Shown piece by piece: positions 19,828 to 28,682 of a stretch of 46,635 nt of DNA (its first letter is position 1; every line of letters starts with the position of its first letter). Origin of the DNA: Anaerolineales bacterium (GTDB lineage: Bacteria; Chloroflexota; Anaerolineae; Anaerolineales; Villigracilaceae). Location of the stretch: NCBI GenBank assembly GCA_022865905.1, contig JALHUM010000119.1:1-46635 (forward strand). Reading direction: 5' to 3'. The notes below the pieces were generated by a model, which was not told the origin of the DNA, did not search any database, and was given only the letters and a program-made list of their open reading frames with translations. A program made the translations under genes and the position numbers.

Positions 19828-19856
19828 ATTGTAGCAAAAGTTTCCATAAAAATCAA
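19828..19856 (-). promoter_or_regulatory. Sigma70-type promoter for mraZ/dcw operon
   Basis: Minus strand TTGATT (19851-19856), 17-nt spacer, TACAAT (19828-19833). Confidence 0.75.
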
Positions 19857-19883
19857 GTAGCAAATGTAGGTGTTAAGAGAATG

Positions 19884-19907
19884 TTAGCCGCCACCCCTGG
19901 CGGCTAA
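19884..19907. repeat. Perfect hairpin in mraZ/methyltransferase divergent intergenic region
   Basis: TTAGCCGCCA-CCCC-TGGCGGCTAA. Confidence 0.7.
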
Positions 19908-19977
19908 GTGCTATAGCGCATGAACGCGTATGGGACAAGATGCCATCTTGTCTACGGCTGCGGCTGGAGGCCTCGCG

Positions 19978-20988
19978 ATGTCCCCTTTCCCTGGAATTTC
20001 CCTGCTTGCTTCTCAGGCCTGGAAAGATTACGAGCTGCTGGATAGCGGTGATGGTCAGAAACTGGAACGCTTCGGCGAATATATCTTCGTCCGCCCGGAG
20101 GTGCAGGCGTTGTGGCGTAAGTCCCTGCCAGCTGCGCGCTGGGAGGCAGCGCACGCGGTCTTCCAACCGACGGTGGAGGAGAGCGGCGGGCATTGGGAAT
20201 TCAAGAAACGAGTGCCCGAGAAATGGGAGATGGAGTATGCCCTGGACCTCACCCCCGGCCCCTCTCCTAGAAGGAGAGGGGGGTTGAGGTTTTATGCTAT
20301 GAACACGCCAGGCAGACATCTCGGTGTCTTCCCGGAAGGCGCGGCGCACTGGGATTGGATCAGCGTGTTGATTAGTAATACCGCCCATCACCACAAAAAA
20401 CACAGAGAGCACGGAGAAGAATTGAATGATCTCTCTGTGAACTCTGTGTACTCTGTGGTGAATGTTCTTAATCTCTTTGGCTACACCGGCCTGGCGACCC
20501 TAACGGCCGCGGCGGCCGGGGCGAAGGTCACGCACGTGGACGCCTCGAAGAAGGCCGTCGCCTGGGCGCACGAGAATGCGGCCCTCTCCGGCTTGCAGGA
20601 AAAGCCCGTTCGTTGGCTCGTGGACGACGCCCTGAAATTCGTCCAGCGCGAGGCGCGGCGGGGCGTGAAATATGATGGGATTTTGCTCGACCCGCCCAAG
20701 TTCGGGCGCGGGCCGAAGGGCGAGGTGTGGGAGGTGTACAAGTCCCTGCCGCTGCTGTTGCAGGCTTGCCGGTCAGTGCTGAGCGACCAGCCTCTGTTCG
20801 TAGTCGTGACGGTCTATGCCGTCAAGGCTTCGGCGGTGCATTTGTATTACGCGCTGGAAGAGATGGTAAAAGGATTTGGGGGCAAGCTGGATTGCGGAGA
20901 GCTGGTCATAGAGGAGAAGAGCGGTGGGAGGTTGCTTTCGCAGGCGGTGTATGCGAGGTGGGAAGCCCCAGACCCTAAAGGTCTCTAA
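19978..20988 (+). CDS. RlmI-like class I SAM-dependent rRNA methyltransferase
   Basis: NLFGYTGLATLTAAAAGAKVTHVDASKKAVAWAHENA, DGILLDPPKFGRGPKGEVW. ORF track start is 19930; ATG at 19978 seems more likely. Confidence 0.85.
   Translation: MSPFPGISLLASQAWKDYELLDSGDGQKLERFGEYIFVRPEVQALWRKSLPAARWEAAHAVFQPTVEESGGHWEFKKRVPEKWEMEYALDLTPGPSPRRRGGLRFYAMNTPGRHLGVFPEGAAHWDWISVLISNTAHHHKKHREHGEELNDLSVNSVYSVVNVLNLFGYTGLATLTAAAAGAKVTHVDASKKAVAWAHENAALSGLQEKPVRWLVDDALKFVQREARRGVKYDGILLDPPKFGRGPKGEVWEVYKSLPLLLQACRSVLSDQPLFVVVTVYAVKASAVHLYYALEEMVKGFGGKLDCGELVIEEKSGGRLLSQAVYARWEAPDPKGL
20246..20290. repeat. Palindromic element in frame in the methyltransferase gene
   Basis: ACCTCA...CCCCTCTCCT-AGA-AGGAGAGGGG...TGAGGT; encodes DLTPGPSPRRRGGLR. 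Confidence 0.85.
20389..20460. repeat. CACCACA/CACAGAG-type dyad element in frame in the methyltransferase gene
   Basis: CACCACAaaaaaCACAGAG...CTCTGTGtacTCTGTGGTG; encodes HHKKHREHGEELNDLSVNSVYSVV. Confidence 0.75.
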
Positions 20989-21005
20989 GACTTTTAGGGT
21001 CCATG

Positions 21006-22199
21006 CTATTGGTAAACGATCTCTCCCCCCACAATTGTCATTTCCACTCGAAATTCCTCATCCATTACCACCACGTCCGCGTCATAGCTGGGTAGCAGGC
21101 GGCCTTTGGACTTCACCCCCGGCCCTTTTGCGAAGCACCCCTGTGGGATTCCTGGAAGGAAAGGGGAGTCAAGTGCGCGGGAAGGTACTTCGCTGGTGCA
21201 GATGGATGCTGCCGAGGGTGTCAAGCCGAGGCTGTGAATCAACGTTCGGAAACCGGTATCCAGAAACGCATAGGCTCCAGCCAGGTTGCCCTCCGGCGTG
21301 CGGCAGGTTTGGCCGTCCAGGATGACGGTGTAGCCTTCCCATTCATATTGTCCGGCAGGCAAACCGGCAAAGGGAGCGGAATCCGAAACCAAGCAAACAC
21401 CCTCTACACCTTTGGCATTGAGCAGGGCGCGCATCGCCCCGGCGTGTACGTGGTGGCCGTCGGCGATGAGTTGGGCGATGATCTGTGGGAAGGCTAGCAC
21501 AGCGCCAATCACGCCCGGCTCACGGTGATGGAATGGAGGCATGGCATTGAAGGTGTGCGTGGCGTGATCCAGGCCCAGGCGCACGGCCTCGGCGACCTGC
21601 TCGTAACTGGCGTCCGAGTGGCCGATGGAAGGGATGACGCCTTGCTCCAGGAGATAGGGGATCAATTTCAGGGAATCGCCCTCCTCGGGCGCAAGGGTGA
21701 TCATTTTGATGTGGCTTGCGGCGGCTTCTTGTAACTTGTCGAATTCTGCGCGGGTCAGCGGATGGCACCAGGCGGCGTTGGCCATGCCGGTGCGCTTTGG
21801 GGAGAGATGCGGGCCTTCGATGTGGATGCCCAGGCAGCGCGCCCCCGCGGGAGGTTTTTGCAAAATATCAGCCATCTCTCGTAAACGGGCGTAAACATCT
21901 TCCATTGGCAGGGTTATGGTGGTCGCCAGGAAGGAGGTCACGCCGTATCGCGGCAGCAGCCGGATGACATCAGCCAGGTCGCGGCTGAAGGCATCCTTGC
22001 CAAGCAAGCCGTGCGTGTGCAGGTCAATGAAGCCGGGGAAGGCTTTTCGCCCGGGTAGGCTCAGGCGGCGCGCCTGGCTTGGGATTGGCGCGCAGGCTTC
22101 AGGTCCGGCAGCGACGATTTTGTCCCCCTCGATGAGCAGCGTTCCATTTGGAAAAACCTGCCTGGGAGTGTAGAGTTCAAGTCCGGTCAAGGCCAGCAT
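21006..22199 (-). CDS. nagA: N-acetylglucosamine-6-phosphate deacetylase
   Basis: PGFIDLHTHGLLGKD, GIHIEGPHLSPKRTGMANAAW, IGHSDASYEQ, THTFNAMPPFHHREPGVIGAV. Confidence 0.94.
   Translation of the reverse strand: MLALTGLELYTPRQVFPNGTLLIEGDKIVAAGPEACAPIPSQARRLSLPGRKAFPGFIDLHTHGLLGKDAFSRDLADVIRLLPRYGVTSFLATTITLPMEDVYARLREMADILQKPPAGARCLGIHIEGPHLSPKRTGMANAAWCHPLTRAEFDKLQEAAASHIKMITLAPEEGDSLKLIPYLLEQGVIPSIGHSDASYEQVAEAVRLGLDHATHTFNAMPPFHHREPGVIGAVLAFPQIIAQLIADGHHVHAGAMRALLNAKGVEGVCLVSDSAPFAGLPAGQYEWEGYTVILDGQTCRTPEGNLAGAYAFLDTGFRTLIHSLGLTPSAASICTSEVPSRALDSPFLPGIPQGCFAKGPGVKSKGRLLPSYDADVVVMDEEFRVEMTIVGGEIVYQ
21110..21175. repeat. Degenerate palindromic element in frame in nagA
   Basis: TTCACCCCCGGCCCTTTT...AAGGAAAGGGGAGTCAAG around an extra loop; encodes SPFLPGIPQGCFAKGPGVKSKG just before KGRLLPSYDADVVVMDE. 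Confidence 0.6.
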
Positions 22200-22384
22200 C
22201 AGATTGCTCCTTTGGCGAAATAACTGTTCTATCGTCGAACTTAGTATAGCACGGCGACAAGCGAAAAATTGCTGGCCTTACTGCGGGATTGTACTTGGTC
22301 TCAATGGGAGCAAGTTCGTCGGGCAATTGACATCCTCCTTCTTTTTTGCTACACTATAGGCAGGGTGTCAGACAACTTTAGTTA

Positions 22385-22464
22385 ATCTGATGGTCACGTA
22401 GTCTAATTGTCAAATGGTCAGACTATGAGGCTATCAGACCAGTAGCCTATCCGACTACAAGACC
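22385..22464. repeat. 8-bp degenerate array, forward then inverted, ending at the amidohydrolase start codon
   Basis: ATCTGATG|GTCACGTA|GTCTAATT|GTCAAATG|GTCAGACT|ATGAGGCT|ATCAGACC|AGTAGCCT|ATCCGACT|ACAAGACC|ATG. Confidence 0.75.
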
Positions 22465-23877
22465 ATGCCTACCCTCCTCATCAAGCACGCCCACCTCGTC
22501 ACCATGGACGACCACCAGCAGGAGATTCCCGAGGGTGGTCTTTTCATTCGGGATGGCTTCATCGAGCAGGTTGGCCCAACGAGCGAGTTGCCCACCACTG
22601 CCGATGAAATCCTCGATTTACGCGGCCACATTGTTTTGCCTGGGCTGATCAACATCCACCACCACTACTACCAGACGCTGACGCGCGCTGTCCCGGCTGC
22701 CCAGGATGCCAACCTGTTCAACTGGCTGAAGACGCTCTATCCCATCTGGGCGCGCATGACGCCGGATGACATCTTTATCTCGACGCAGATGGCTCTATCC
22801 GAATTGGCCCTTTCCGGCTGCACGACCGCATCCGATCATCTTTACCTCTTTCCGAACGGCTCGCGCCTGGATGATGAGATTGCTGCCGCCAAAGAGACAG
22901 GCGTGCGTATCCAAGCCTCGCGCGGCTCCATGTCGCTGGGCGAATCGAAAGGTGGTCTTCCGCCCGATAGCGTGGTGGACAGTGAAGAGCACATTCTGAA
23001 GGACAGCCAGCGGCTGATCGAGGCCTACCACGACCCCAAGCCGGGTTCGTTCGTCCAGATCGTCCTGGCCCCCTGTTCGCCCTTCTCGGTGACCGGCGAG
23101 CTGATGCGCGAATCGGCGAAACTGGCGCGCGAATATGGCGTCCATCTGCACACGCACCTGGCCGAGACAGAAGACGAGGAAGCCTTCTGCCTGCAAAAGT
23201 TCGGCCACCGCCCGGTGGGTTACATGCAGGCTGTGGATTGGGTGGGGGAAGATGTCTGGTTCGCCCACGCTGTTTACGTGAACGAGGCCGAAGTCAAAAC
23301 ATTTGCAGAACACGGCTGCGGCGTGGCGCACTGTCCCACTTCCAATATGCGCCTAGCCTCCGGCATTGCCCCAATCCGCGAATATCTGGCTTTGGGTGTG
23401 AAGGTCGGTCTCGGCGTGGACGGCTCAGCCAGCAATGATAGTTCACACATGCTGGGTGAAGTCCGCCAGGCGATGCTACTGGCGCGGCTGAAGGAAGGAA
23501 TTACTGGTTTCTCCCTCACCCCTTCCCCTATCCCGAAATCGGGAGAGGGGTTAGGGGTGAGGGCGTTAATGACCGCCCGCGACGCCTTGCGTCTTGCCAC
23601 GCGCGGCGGGGCGGCGGTACTGGGACGGTCCGACATCGGCAGCCTCGAGGTTGGAAAATGCGCCGATTTCTTCGCCATCAATCTCAACTGTCTCGACTAC
23701 GCTGGCGCGCTGCACGACCCGCTCGCAGCGACGATCTTCTGCCAGCCGGTCAAGGTTGATTTCACGGTGGTTGGGGGAAAATTTGTGGTCAAAGACGGTC
23801 AATTAGTAACAATAGAGATTGGGAAATTAATCGAGAAACATAACAAGGCTGCCAAACAGCTGTTAGGAAACTTGTGA
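22465..23877 (+). CDS. Amidohydrolase, 8-oxoguanine/guanine deaminase or SsnA-like
   Basis: LPGLINIHHHYYQTLTRA, HLHTHLAETEDEEAFC, VAHCPTSNMRLASGIAPIREYLALGVKVGLGVDGSASND. Confidence 0.88.
   Translation: MPTLLIKHAHLVTMDDHQQEIPEGGLFIRDGFIEQVGPTSELPTTADEILDLRGHIVLPGLINIHHHYYQTLTRAVPAAQDANLFNWLKTLYPIWARMTPDDIFISTQMALSELALSGCTTASDHLYLFPNGSRLDDEIAAAKETGVRIQASRGSMSLGESKGGLPPDSVVDSEEHILKDSQRLIEAYHDPKPGSFVQIVLAPCSPFSVTGELMRESAKLAREYGVHLHTHLAETEDEEAFCLQKFGHRPVGYMQAVDWVGEDVWFAHAVYVNEAEVKTFAEHGCGVAHCPTSNMRLASGIAPIREYLALGVKVGLGVDGSASNDSSHMLGEVRQAMLLARLKEGITGFSLTPSPIPKSGEGLGVRALMTARDALRLATRGGAAVLGRSDIGSLEVGKCADFFAINLNCLDYAGALHDPLAATIFCQPVKVDFTVVGGKFVVKDGQLVTIEIGKLIEKHNKAAKQLLGNL
23513..23563. repeat. 51-nt near-perfect palindromic element in frame in the amidohydrolase
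   Basis: CCCTCACCCCT-TC-CCCT-A-TCCCGA-AA-TCGGGA-G-AGGGG-TT-AGGGGTGAGGG; encodes SLTPSPIPKSGEGLGVRA. Confidence 0.9.
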
Positions 23878-24350
23878 CCGATTCTCACGAAGCTCTCCTG
23901 AAACGATACCTGCAGCTCCCTGAGCGGCTGGAAGTTGCCATTGCTGGGTTGAGCAATTCCGAGTTGGATTTGACCAAAGGCGAGGGTTGGTCCATCCGGC
24001 AGTACGTGCATCACACCGTCGAAGGCAAGTTGATGTGGCAGATATTCTTGCGGGCTATCGCCGGGAGAGACGGCATCGAGTTCCCCATTGCCTGGTACTT
24101 CGACCTGACGCAGGAGGAATGGGCACAGCGTTGGACTTACGATAAGCACACCATCGAGCCGACTCTGGTGCTCTTCCGAAGCAGTACGCGTGCCCTTGTG
24201 GAGATGCTGCGGAAAATTCCTCCGGAAGCCTGGGAACACAACGGCCGCGTCACCTGACCGGGCGAGATCGAAGAAACTCGTTTGACTGTGCGCGACATCC
24301 TGCTTATCCACCTCCGCCACATGGATCAGCACACTGCTGACATCGGGTGA
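23874..24350 (+). CDS. DinB/YfiT-like protein with an in-frame UGA (24255-24257)
   Basis: TDSHEALLKRYLQLPERLEVAIAGLSNSELD...WEHNGRVT[UGA]PGEIEETRLTVRDILLIHLRHMDQHTADIG*; the HxxxH end of the fold lies after the UGA. Confidence 0.65.
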
Positions 24351-24383
24351 TCCTGGAGTTGCATCATCGCCGGACAGGATGCG

Positions 24384-24689
24384 ATGTCTGATATACTGGT
24401 ACAGATCATTTTCGGTTGGCCGGCGATCATCACCTCGCTGGCGCTTTCAGTTGCTGGTATCCTGTAGCGAAAACCGGTCATGCTGGTCATCGGCGCGGTG
24501 ATATGCGCACCGTTTGCCTGGTATTTGAGCGGTTACCCGGCCATCCGTTCAGCGGCCATTCTGCTGCCGTTTCTGACTGGCAGCGCGGCCTATGCCATCT
24601 ATAAGGATAAAACCAACCTTGCTTGGCTGCTGCTCTCACCGTTCATCCTCATCAGTGCCGGGCTGGCCTATATCGTTATCACGCAATAG
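24384..24689 (+). pseudogene. Small membrane protein with in-frame UAG (24465-24467)
   Basis: MSDILVQIIFGWPAIITSLALSVAGIL[UAG]RKPVMLVIGAVICAPFAWYLSGYP...; hydrophobic pattern continuous across the UAG. Confidence 0.55.
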
Positions 24690-24779
24690 AATCGCTCCGC
24701 AACTTCGACGAGGCGTATGATAACGTGATGCCTTCAATGCTAAAGCCTATTCTGTAGCTTTCCCTTTCTTGGAGCCTCC

Positions 24780-26585
24780 ATGCCTCCTTCTGTTTCTTCA
24801 ACCAAAACACTCATAGATGTTGCCATGGGTCGCACCCCAGCTGACCTGGTCATCCGCCACGGGACTTGGGTGTGCGTGCAGTCGGGCGAAATCGTGCCGG
24901 ATACCGACATCGCCATCAAGGATGGACGCATTGCCTACGTCGGGTCGGATGCCTCGCACACCGTCCATAAAGAAACGTTGGTGATGGACGCGGGCAACAA
25001 GTACCTGGTCCCAGGTCTGCTGGACGGGCACATGCACATCGAATCGGGCATGTTGACCGTGACTGAGTTCGTACGCGCCGTGATCCCGCACGGGACGACC
25101 GGCATGTTCGTGGACCCGCACGAGATCGCCAATATCTTTGGTTTGAAAGGCGTCAAGATGATGGTGGACGAAGCTGCCCTCCAGCCGATCCACGTTTGGG
25201 TGCAGATGCCGTCCTGTATCCCGTCCGCACCGGGTTTCGAGACGCCTGGCGCGCAGGTCGGACCGCAGGAAGTGGCCGAAGCGATGAAGTGGGACGGTAT
25301 CATTGGCCTGGGGGAGATGATGAATTATCCCGGCGTTGCGCGTGGCGATGAAAAAATGCTGGCCGAAATGGATGCGACGCGTAAGGCGGGCAAGGTCATC
25401 GGCGGTCATTACGCCTCGCCGGACCTGGGCAGGCCGTTCCACGCTTACGTTGCTGGAGGCGCAGAAGATGACCATGAAGGCACCACACTGGAGGGTGCCA
25501 TCACCCGCGCCCGCCAGGGGATGAAGGTTATGTTGCGTTATGGTTCGGCCTGGCATGACGTGGCTGCCCAGGTGGCCGCGATCACGAAGCTGGGCCTCGA
25601 CCCGCGCTTTTTCATCCTGTGCACGGATGATTCCCACGCTGCAACGTTGTCGCAGGAAGGGCACATGGATCGTGTCCTGCGCCACGCCATTTCGCAGGGT
25701 CTGCCGCCGATGACGGCCATCCAGATGGCGACCGTCAACACTGCCGAGCATTTCGGCCTCAGCCGCGACTTGGGCTTGATCGCCCCTGGCCGCTGGGCCG
25801 ACATCCTGCTGGTGGACGACTTGAACGACTTCCACGCCGAAATGGTCATCGCCAAAGGCCAGGTAATTGCCAAAAACGATAAATTGCTGTTTGACTTGCC
25901 GGCGTTTGATTACCCGGAATGGGCGGTCAATTCCGTTCATTTGAAGGGCAAACTGACTTCTGAAGATTTCCGCCTGGGCGTGGGTGGGCGGTTCGAAAAG
26001 GTTGAGAAGGTTGTGGTTAATGCAATTGGCGTTATTGAGAACAAAGCGTCTACGAGGCATATTCGGCTGGATGTGCCGGTCAACGATGCTGCGGTTCATG
26101 TGGATATAAGCCGCGATCTTGCCAAGGTTGCTCTTGTTGAACGCCATTGCGCTACTGGCGGTGTGACGGTGGGGCTGGTGCAGGGATTTGGTTTCACCGA
26201 GTCGTGCGCCGTCGCCTCCACCGTCGCGCATGACAGCCATCACATGCTGGTCGTCGGCACAGACGAGGGCAATATGGCGCTGGCGGCCAATAGGCTGGCC
26301 GAGGTCGGCGGCGGGCAGGTGGTGGTCAAGGACGGCAAAGTCATCGGCCTGGTGGAATTGAAGATCGCTGGCCTGATGTCGACCGAGCGTGCCGATCAAG
26401 TCGCAAAGAAGGCTGTTTCGATCTTAGAGGGTTTCCGCGCCTGTGGCTGTCAGCTCAACAATCCCAACATGCCCCTAAGCCTGCTGGCGCTGGTGGTTAT
26501 CCCGGAGCTGCGCATTTCGGACAAGGGCCTGGTGGATGTGACCCGCTTTGAGTTCCTGCCGGTTGTGCAAGGCCCTTCGGTATAG
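24780..26585 (+). CDS. ade: Adenine deaminase
   Basis: VPGLLDGHMHIESGMLTVTEFVRAVIPHGTTGMFVDPHEIANIFG, GFGFTESCAVASTVAHDSHHMLVVGTDEGNMALAANRL. Confidence 0.95.
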   Translation: MPPSVSSTKTLIDVAMGRTPADLVIRHGTWVCVQSGEIVPDTDIAIKDGRIAYVGSDASHTVHKETLVMDAGNKYLVPGLLDGHMHIESGMLTVTEFVRAVIPHGTTGMFVDPHEIANIFGLKGVKMMVDEAALQPIHVWVQMPSCIPSAPGFETPGAQVGPQEVAEAMKWDGIIGLGEMMNYPGVARGDEKMLAEMDATRKAGKVIGGHYASPDLGRPFHAYVAGGAEDDHEGTTLEGAITRARQGMKVMLRYGSAWHDVAAQVAAITKLGLDPRFFILCTDDSHAATLSQEGHMDRVLRHAISQGLPPMTAIQMATVNTAEHFGLSRDLGLIAPGRWADILLVDDLNDFHAEMVIAKGQVIAKNDKLLFDLPAFDYPEWAVNSVHLKGKLTSEDFRLGVGGRFEKVEKVVVNAIGVIENKASTRHIRLDVPVNDAAVHVDISRDLAKVALVERHCATGGVTVGLVQGFGFTESCAVASTVAHDSHHMLVVGTDEGNMALAANRLAEVGGGQVVVKDGKVIGLVELKIAGLMSTERADQVAKKAVSILEGFRACGCQLNNPNMPLSLLALVVIPELRISDKGLVDVTRFEFLPVVQGPSV

Positions 26586-26598
26586 AAGGTGTGTAAAT

Positions 26599-27312
26599 AT
26601 GGCTCATTACCCATTTCGACGTTTGCAGTCTGACCTGGCTGATCTGATCGCCTCCTTGCCTCCTGAAAGCAAGCTGCCATCTGAGCCTGCCCTGGCGCAC
26701 CAGTTGAGAGTCTCGCGGGCCACCTTGCGGGAGGCCATGCGCTCGTTCGAGGGTCAGGGGCTGATCCGCCGCCGTCAGGGCGTGGGGACGTTCGTCGTCG
26801 GTCAGGTGCCGGTCATTGATAGCGGGCTGGAGCTCCTGGAAAGCATCGAGAAGCTGGCCCAACGCATCGGATTGGCCGTCTCGGTGGGGGAGTTGCAAAT
26901 TGAAGAACTGTCGGCTGGCGAGGATTGTGCTACGGCTTTAGGGATTTCAGTCGGCTTGCAGTTGACGCGTATCTCGCGCGTGATCTATACCGACAGCCAC
27001 CCGGTCGCCTACCTGGTGGATACTTTGCCTGGTGATGTGCTCTCCGTTGATGAACTGCACGACAATTTTTCAGGTTCGGTGCTGGACCTGTTACTGCGTC
27101 GCGGTACCCCATCATTGGCCTACTCTCGCACCGACATCAAAGCCATCGGCGCTTCCCCGGAGGTGGCGCGTAAGCTTCAAGTCCAGCGCGATGACGTTCT
27201 GCTCCACTTCGTAGCCTCTCTTTATACGACCTCAGGCCGCGTGGTGGATTATTCATTCAGTTATTTCCTACACGGTTATTTCCGCTTCCATGTGGTGCGG
27301 CGGGTAGGTTAA
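26599..27312 (+). CDS. GntR-family transcriptional regulator with UTRA-like domain
   Basis: LPSEPALAHQLRVSRATLREAMRSFEGQGLIRRRQGVGTFV. Confidence 0.9.
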   Translation: MAHYPFRRLQSDLADLIASLPPESKLPSEPALAHQLRVSRATLREAMRSFEGQGLIRRRQGVGTFVVGQVPVIDSGLELLESIEKLAQRIGLAVSVGELQIEELSAGEDCATALGISVGLQLTRISRVIYTDSHPVAYLVDTLPGDVLSVDELHDNFSGSVLDLLLRRGTPSLAYSRTDIKAIGASPEVARKLQVQRDDVLLHFVASLYTTSGRVVDYSFSYFLHGYFRFHVVRRVG

Positions 27313-27317
27313 CCGTA

Positions 27318-27367
27318 TCAAGTGTCACGTTTCAAGTGTCACGTTGACTAATCTCTAATCTCTGATC
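27318..27367. repeat. 7-bp tandem arrays upstream of the first carbamoyltransferase
   Basis: TCAAGTG|TCACGTT|TCAAGTG|TCACGTT|G then ACTAATC|TCTAATC|TCTGATC. Confidence 0.7.
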
Positions 27368-27379
27368 TCGGAGGTAAAA

Positions 27380-28336
27380 ATGCGTAGTTTTGCTGGCCGG
27401 GACATTCTGTCCCTTAAAGAGTTTGAACGTCAGGAATTTTTCCACGTCTTCGATGTGGCAGCGGAGCTGGAGCCGATTGCCGTCAGCCGTCGCAACGACG
27501 ATATGCTCGCCGAAAAGACGCTGGTGACGGCCTTCTACCAACCGTCCACGCGCACACGCCTGGCGCATGAAGCCGCCATGCACCGCCTGGGCGGTCACGT
27601 GACCGGTTTCGTGGATGCCAAGATGACCCGCGCCGGAGACTTCTACCAGGAGTCCATCAAGGATACGGTCAAGATGCTGGAGTTCTACGGCGACGTGATC
27701 GTCATGCGCCACTTCCAGCAGGGCGCGCCGCACGAGGCGGCCAAATGGGCCAGTATTCCGATCATCAACGGCGGCGACGGCTGGGGCGAACATCCCACCC
27801 AGATCCTGACCGACCTTTACACCGTGCTGAAAGAAAAAGGCACCATTGATGGCCTGACCTGGCTGGCGGTGGGCGACATGCGCATGAGGACGATGCACTC
27901 GCTCGGCTACGCCTTGAGCCAGTTCGACTGCCCGATCACCTTCGTCTCTCCGCCGGATATGTCGCTGACCGAGGAGTTCAAAGCCGAACTCAAGCAGTTC
28001 AGCGTCAACTTCCGCGAAGCCGAGCACGTCGAGCAGGCCATCGCCGAGGCGGACGTGATCCTGGTCGAGCCGGTCGTCCAGCCCGACTACACCAAATCCC
28101 GTGACGAGCGTGCTGGAAAAGAGGTAGGCCTGACCCCCGCCAACTACAAGATCACGCGTGAACTGCTGGAGACGAAGGCCAAGTCGGATGCCATTCTGCT
28201 GCACTCACTGCCGCGTATGGACGAGGTTCCAGTAGATGTAGATATTACCCGCTGGTCGCGCTACTGGCAGGAGGCCTTCAACGGCGTGGTGATGCGCATG
28301 GCACTGCTGGCTTTAGTTCTCGGCGCAATGGAGTAA
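27380..28336 (+). CDS. Divergent aspartate/ornithine carbamoyltransferase-family protein (PyrB-like)
   Basis: FYQPSTRTRLAHEAAMHRLGG, VIVMRH, EHPTQILTDLYTVLKEKG, MRMALLALVLG; lacks a clear RVQxER motif. Confidence 0.85.
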   Translation: MRSFAGRDILSLKEFERQEFFHVFDVAAELEPIAVSRRNDDMLAEKTLVTAFYQPSTRTRLAHEAAMHRLGGHVTGFVDAKMTRAGDFYQESIKDTVKMLEFYGDVIVMRHFQQGAPHEAAKWASIPIINGGDGWGEHPTQILTDLYTVLKEKGTIDGLTWLAVGDMRMRTMHSLGYALSQFDCPITFVSPPDMSLTEEFKAELKQFSVNFREAEHVEQAIAEADVILVEPVVQPDYTKSRDERAGKEVGLTPANYKITRELLETKAKSDAILLHSLPRMDEVPVDVDITRWSRYWQEAFNGVVMRMALLALVLGAME

Positions 28337-28341
28337 TTTCA

Positions 28342-28412
28342 CCACGAAGGACACGAAGTTTCACGAAGGATTCTTTGTGCCTTCGTGCCCTATGTGTTAT
28401 GTTGCTTCGTGG
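28342..28412. repeat. CACGAAGG-type dyad element 3' of the carbamoyltransferase
   Basis: Arms CCACGAAG (28342-28349)/CTTCGTGG (28405-28412); inner CACGAAGG (28362-28369)/CCTTCGTG (28380-28387). Confidence 0.7.
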
Positions 28413-28421
28413 CTTTGAGCC

Positions 28422-28682
28422 ATGCCTGAAATGACCATCAAGGAGTGGGCAGCGGAATATCGGGCGATCAACGATGCCGAGCGCGAGATGCACAAGCAGG
28501 AGTTGCCCTTGATTCCTCCAAAGGAAGGTATTTTGCGGTAATTTCGCCTCTGTGAATTTGTCGCCAAACTGTTACTCGAGGCCCGCGATATCTTTACTGA
28601 GGAGCGGCGAAAACATTACCTTGAATTGGAAACGCGGCTGAGAAAAGTGGCGAAGTATTGGAACTATGATTTTCCAAATTAG
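28422..28682 (+). pseudogene. Small protein with in-frame TAA (28539-28541), partner of the downstream nucleotidyltransferase
   Basis: MPEMTIKEWAAEYRAINDAEREMHKQELPLIPPKEGILR[TAA]FRLCEFVAKLLLEARDIFTEERRKHYLELETRLRKVAKYWNYDFPN*; overlaps next gene start. Confidence 0.45.

Noticed and set aside
24465-24467. Pyrrolysine at in-frame UAG
   Set aside because: Protein is a small membrane protein, not a known Pyl methyltransferase; no pyl genes seen.
24798-26399. 533-aa minus-strand ORF opposite adenine deaminase
   Set aside because: Antisense to a clearly recognised enzyme; GC-rich codon shadow, no motif.
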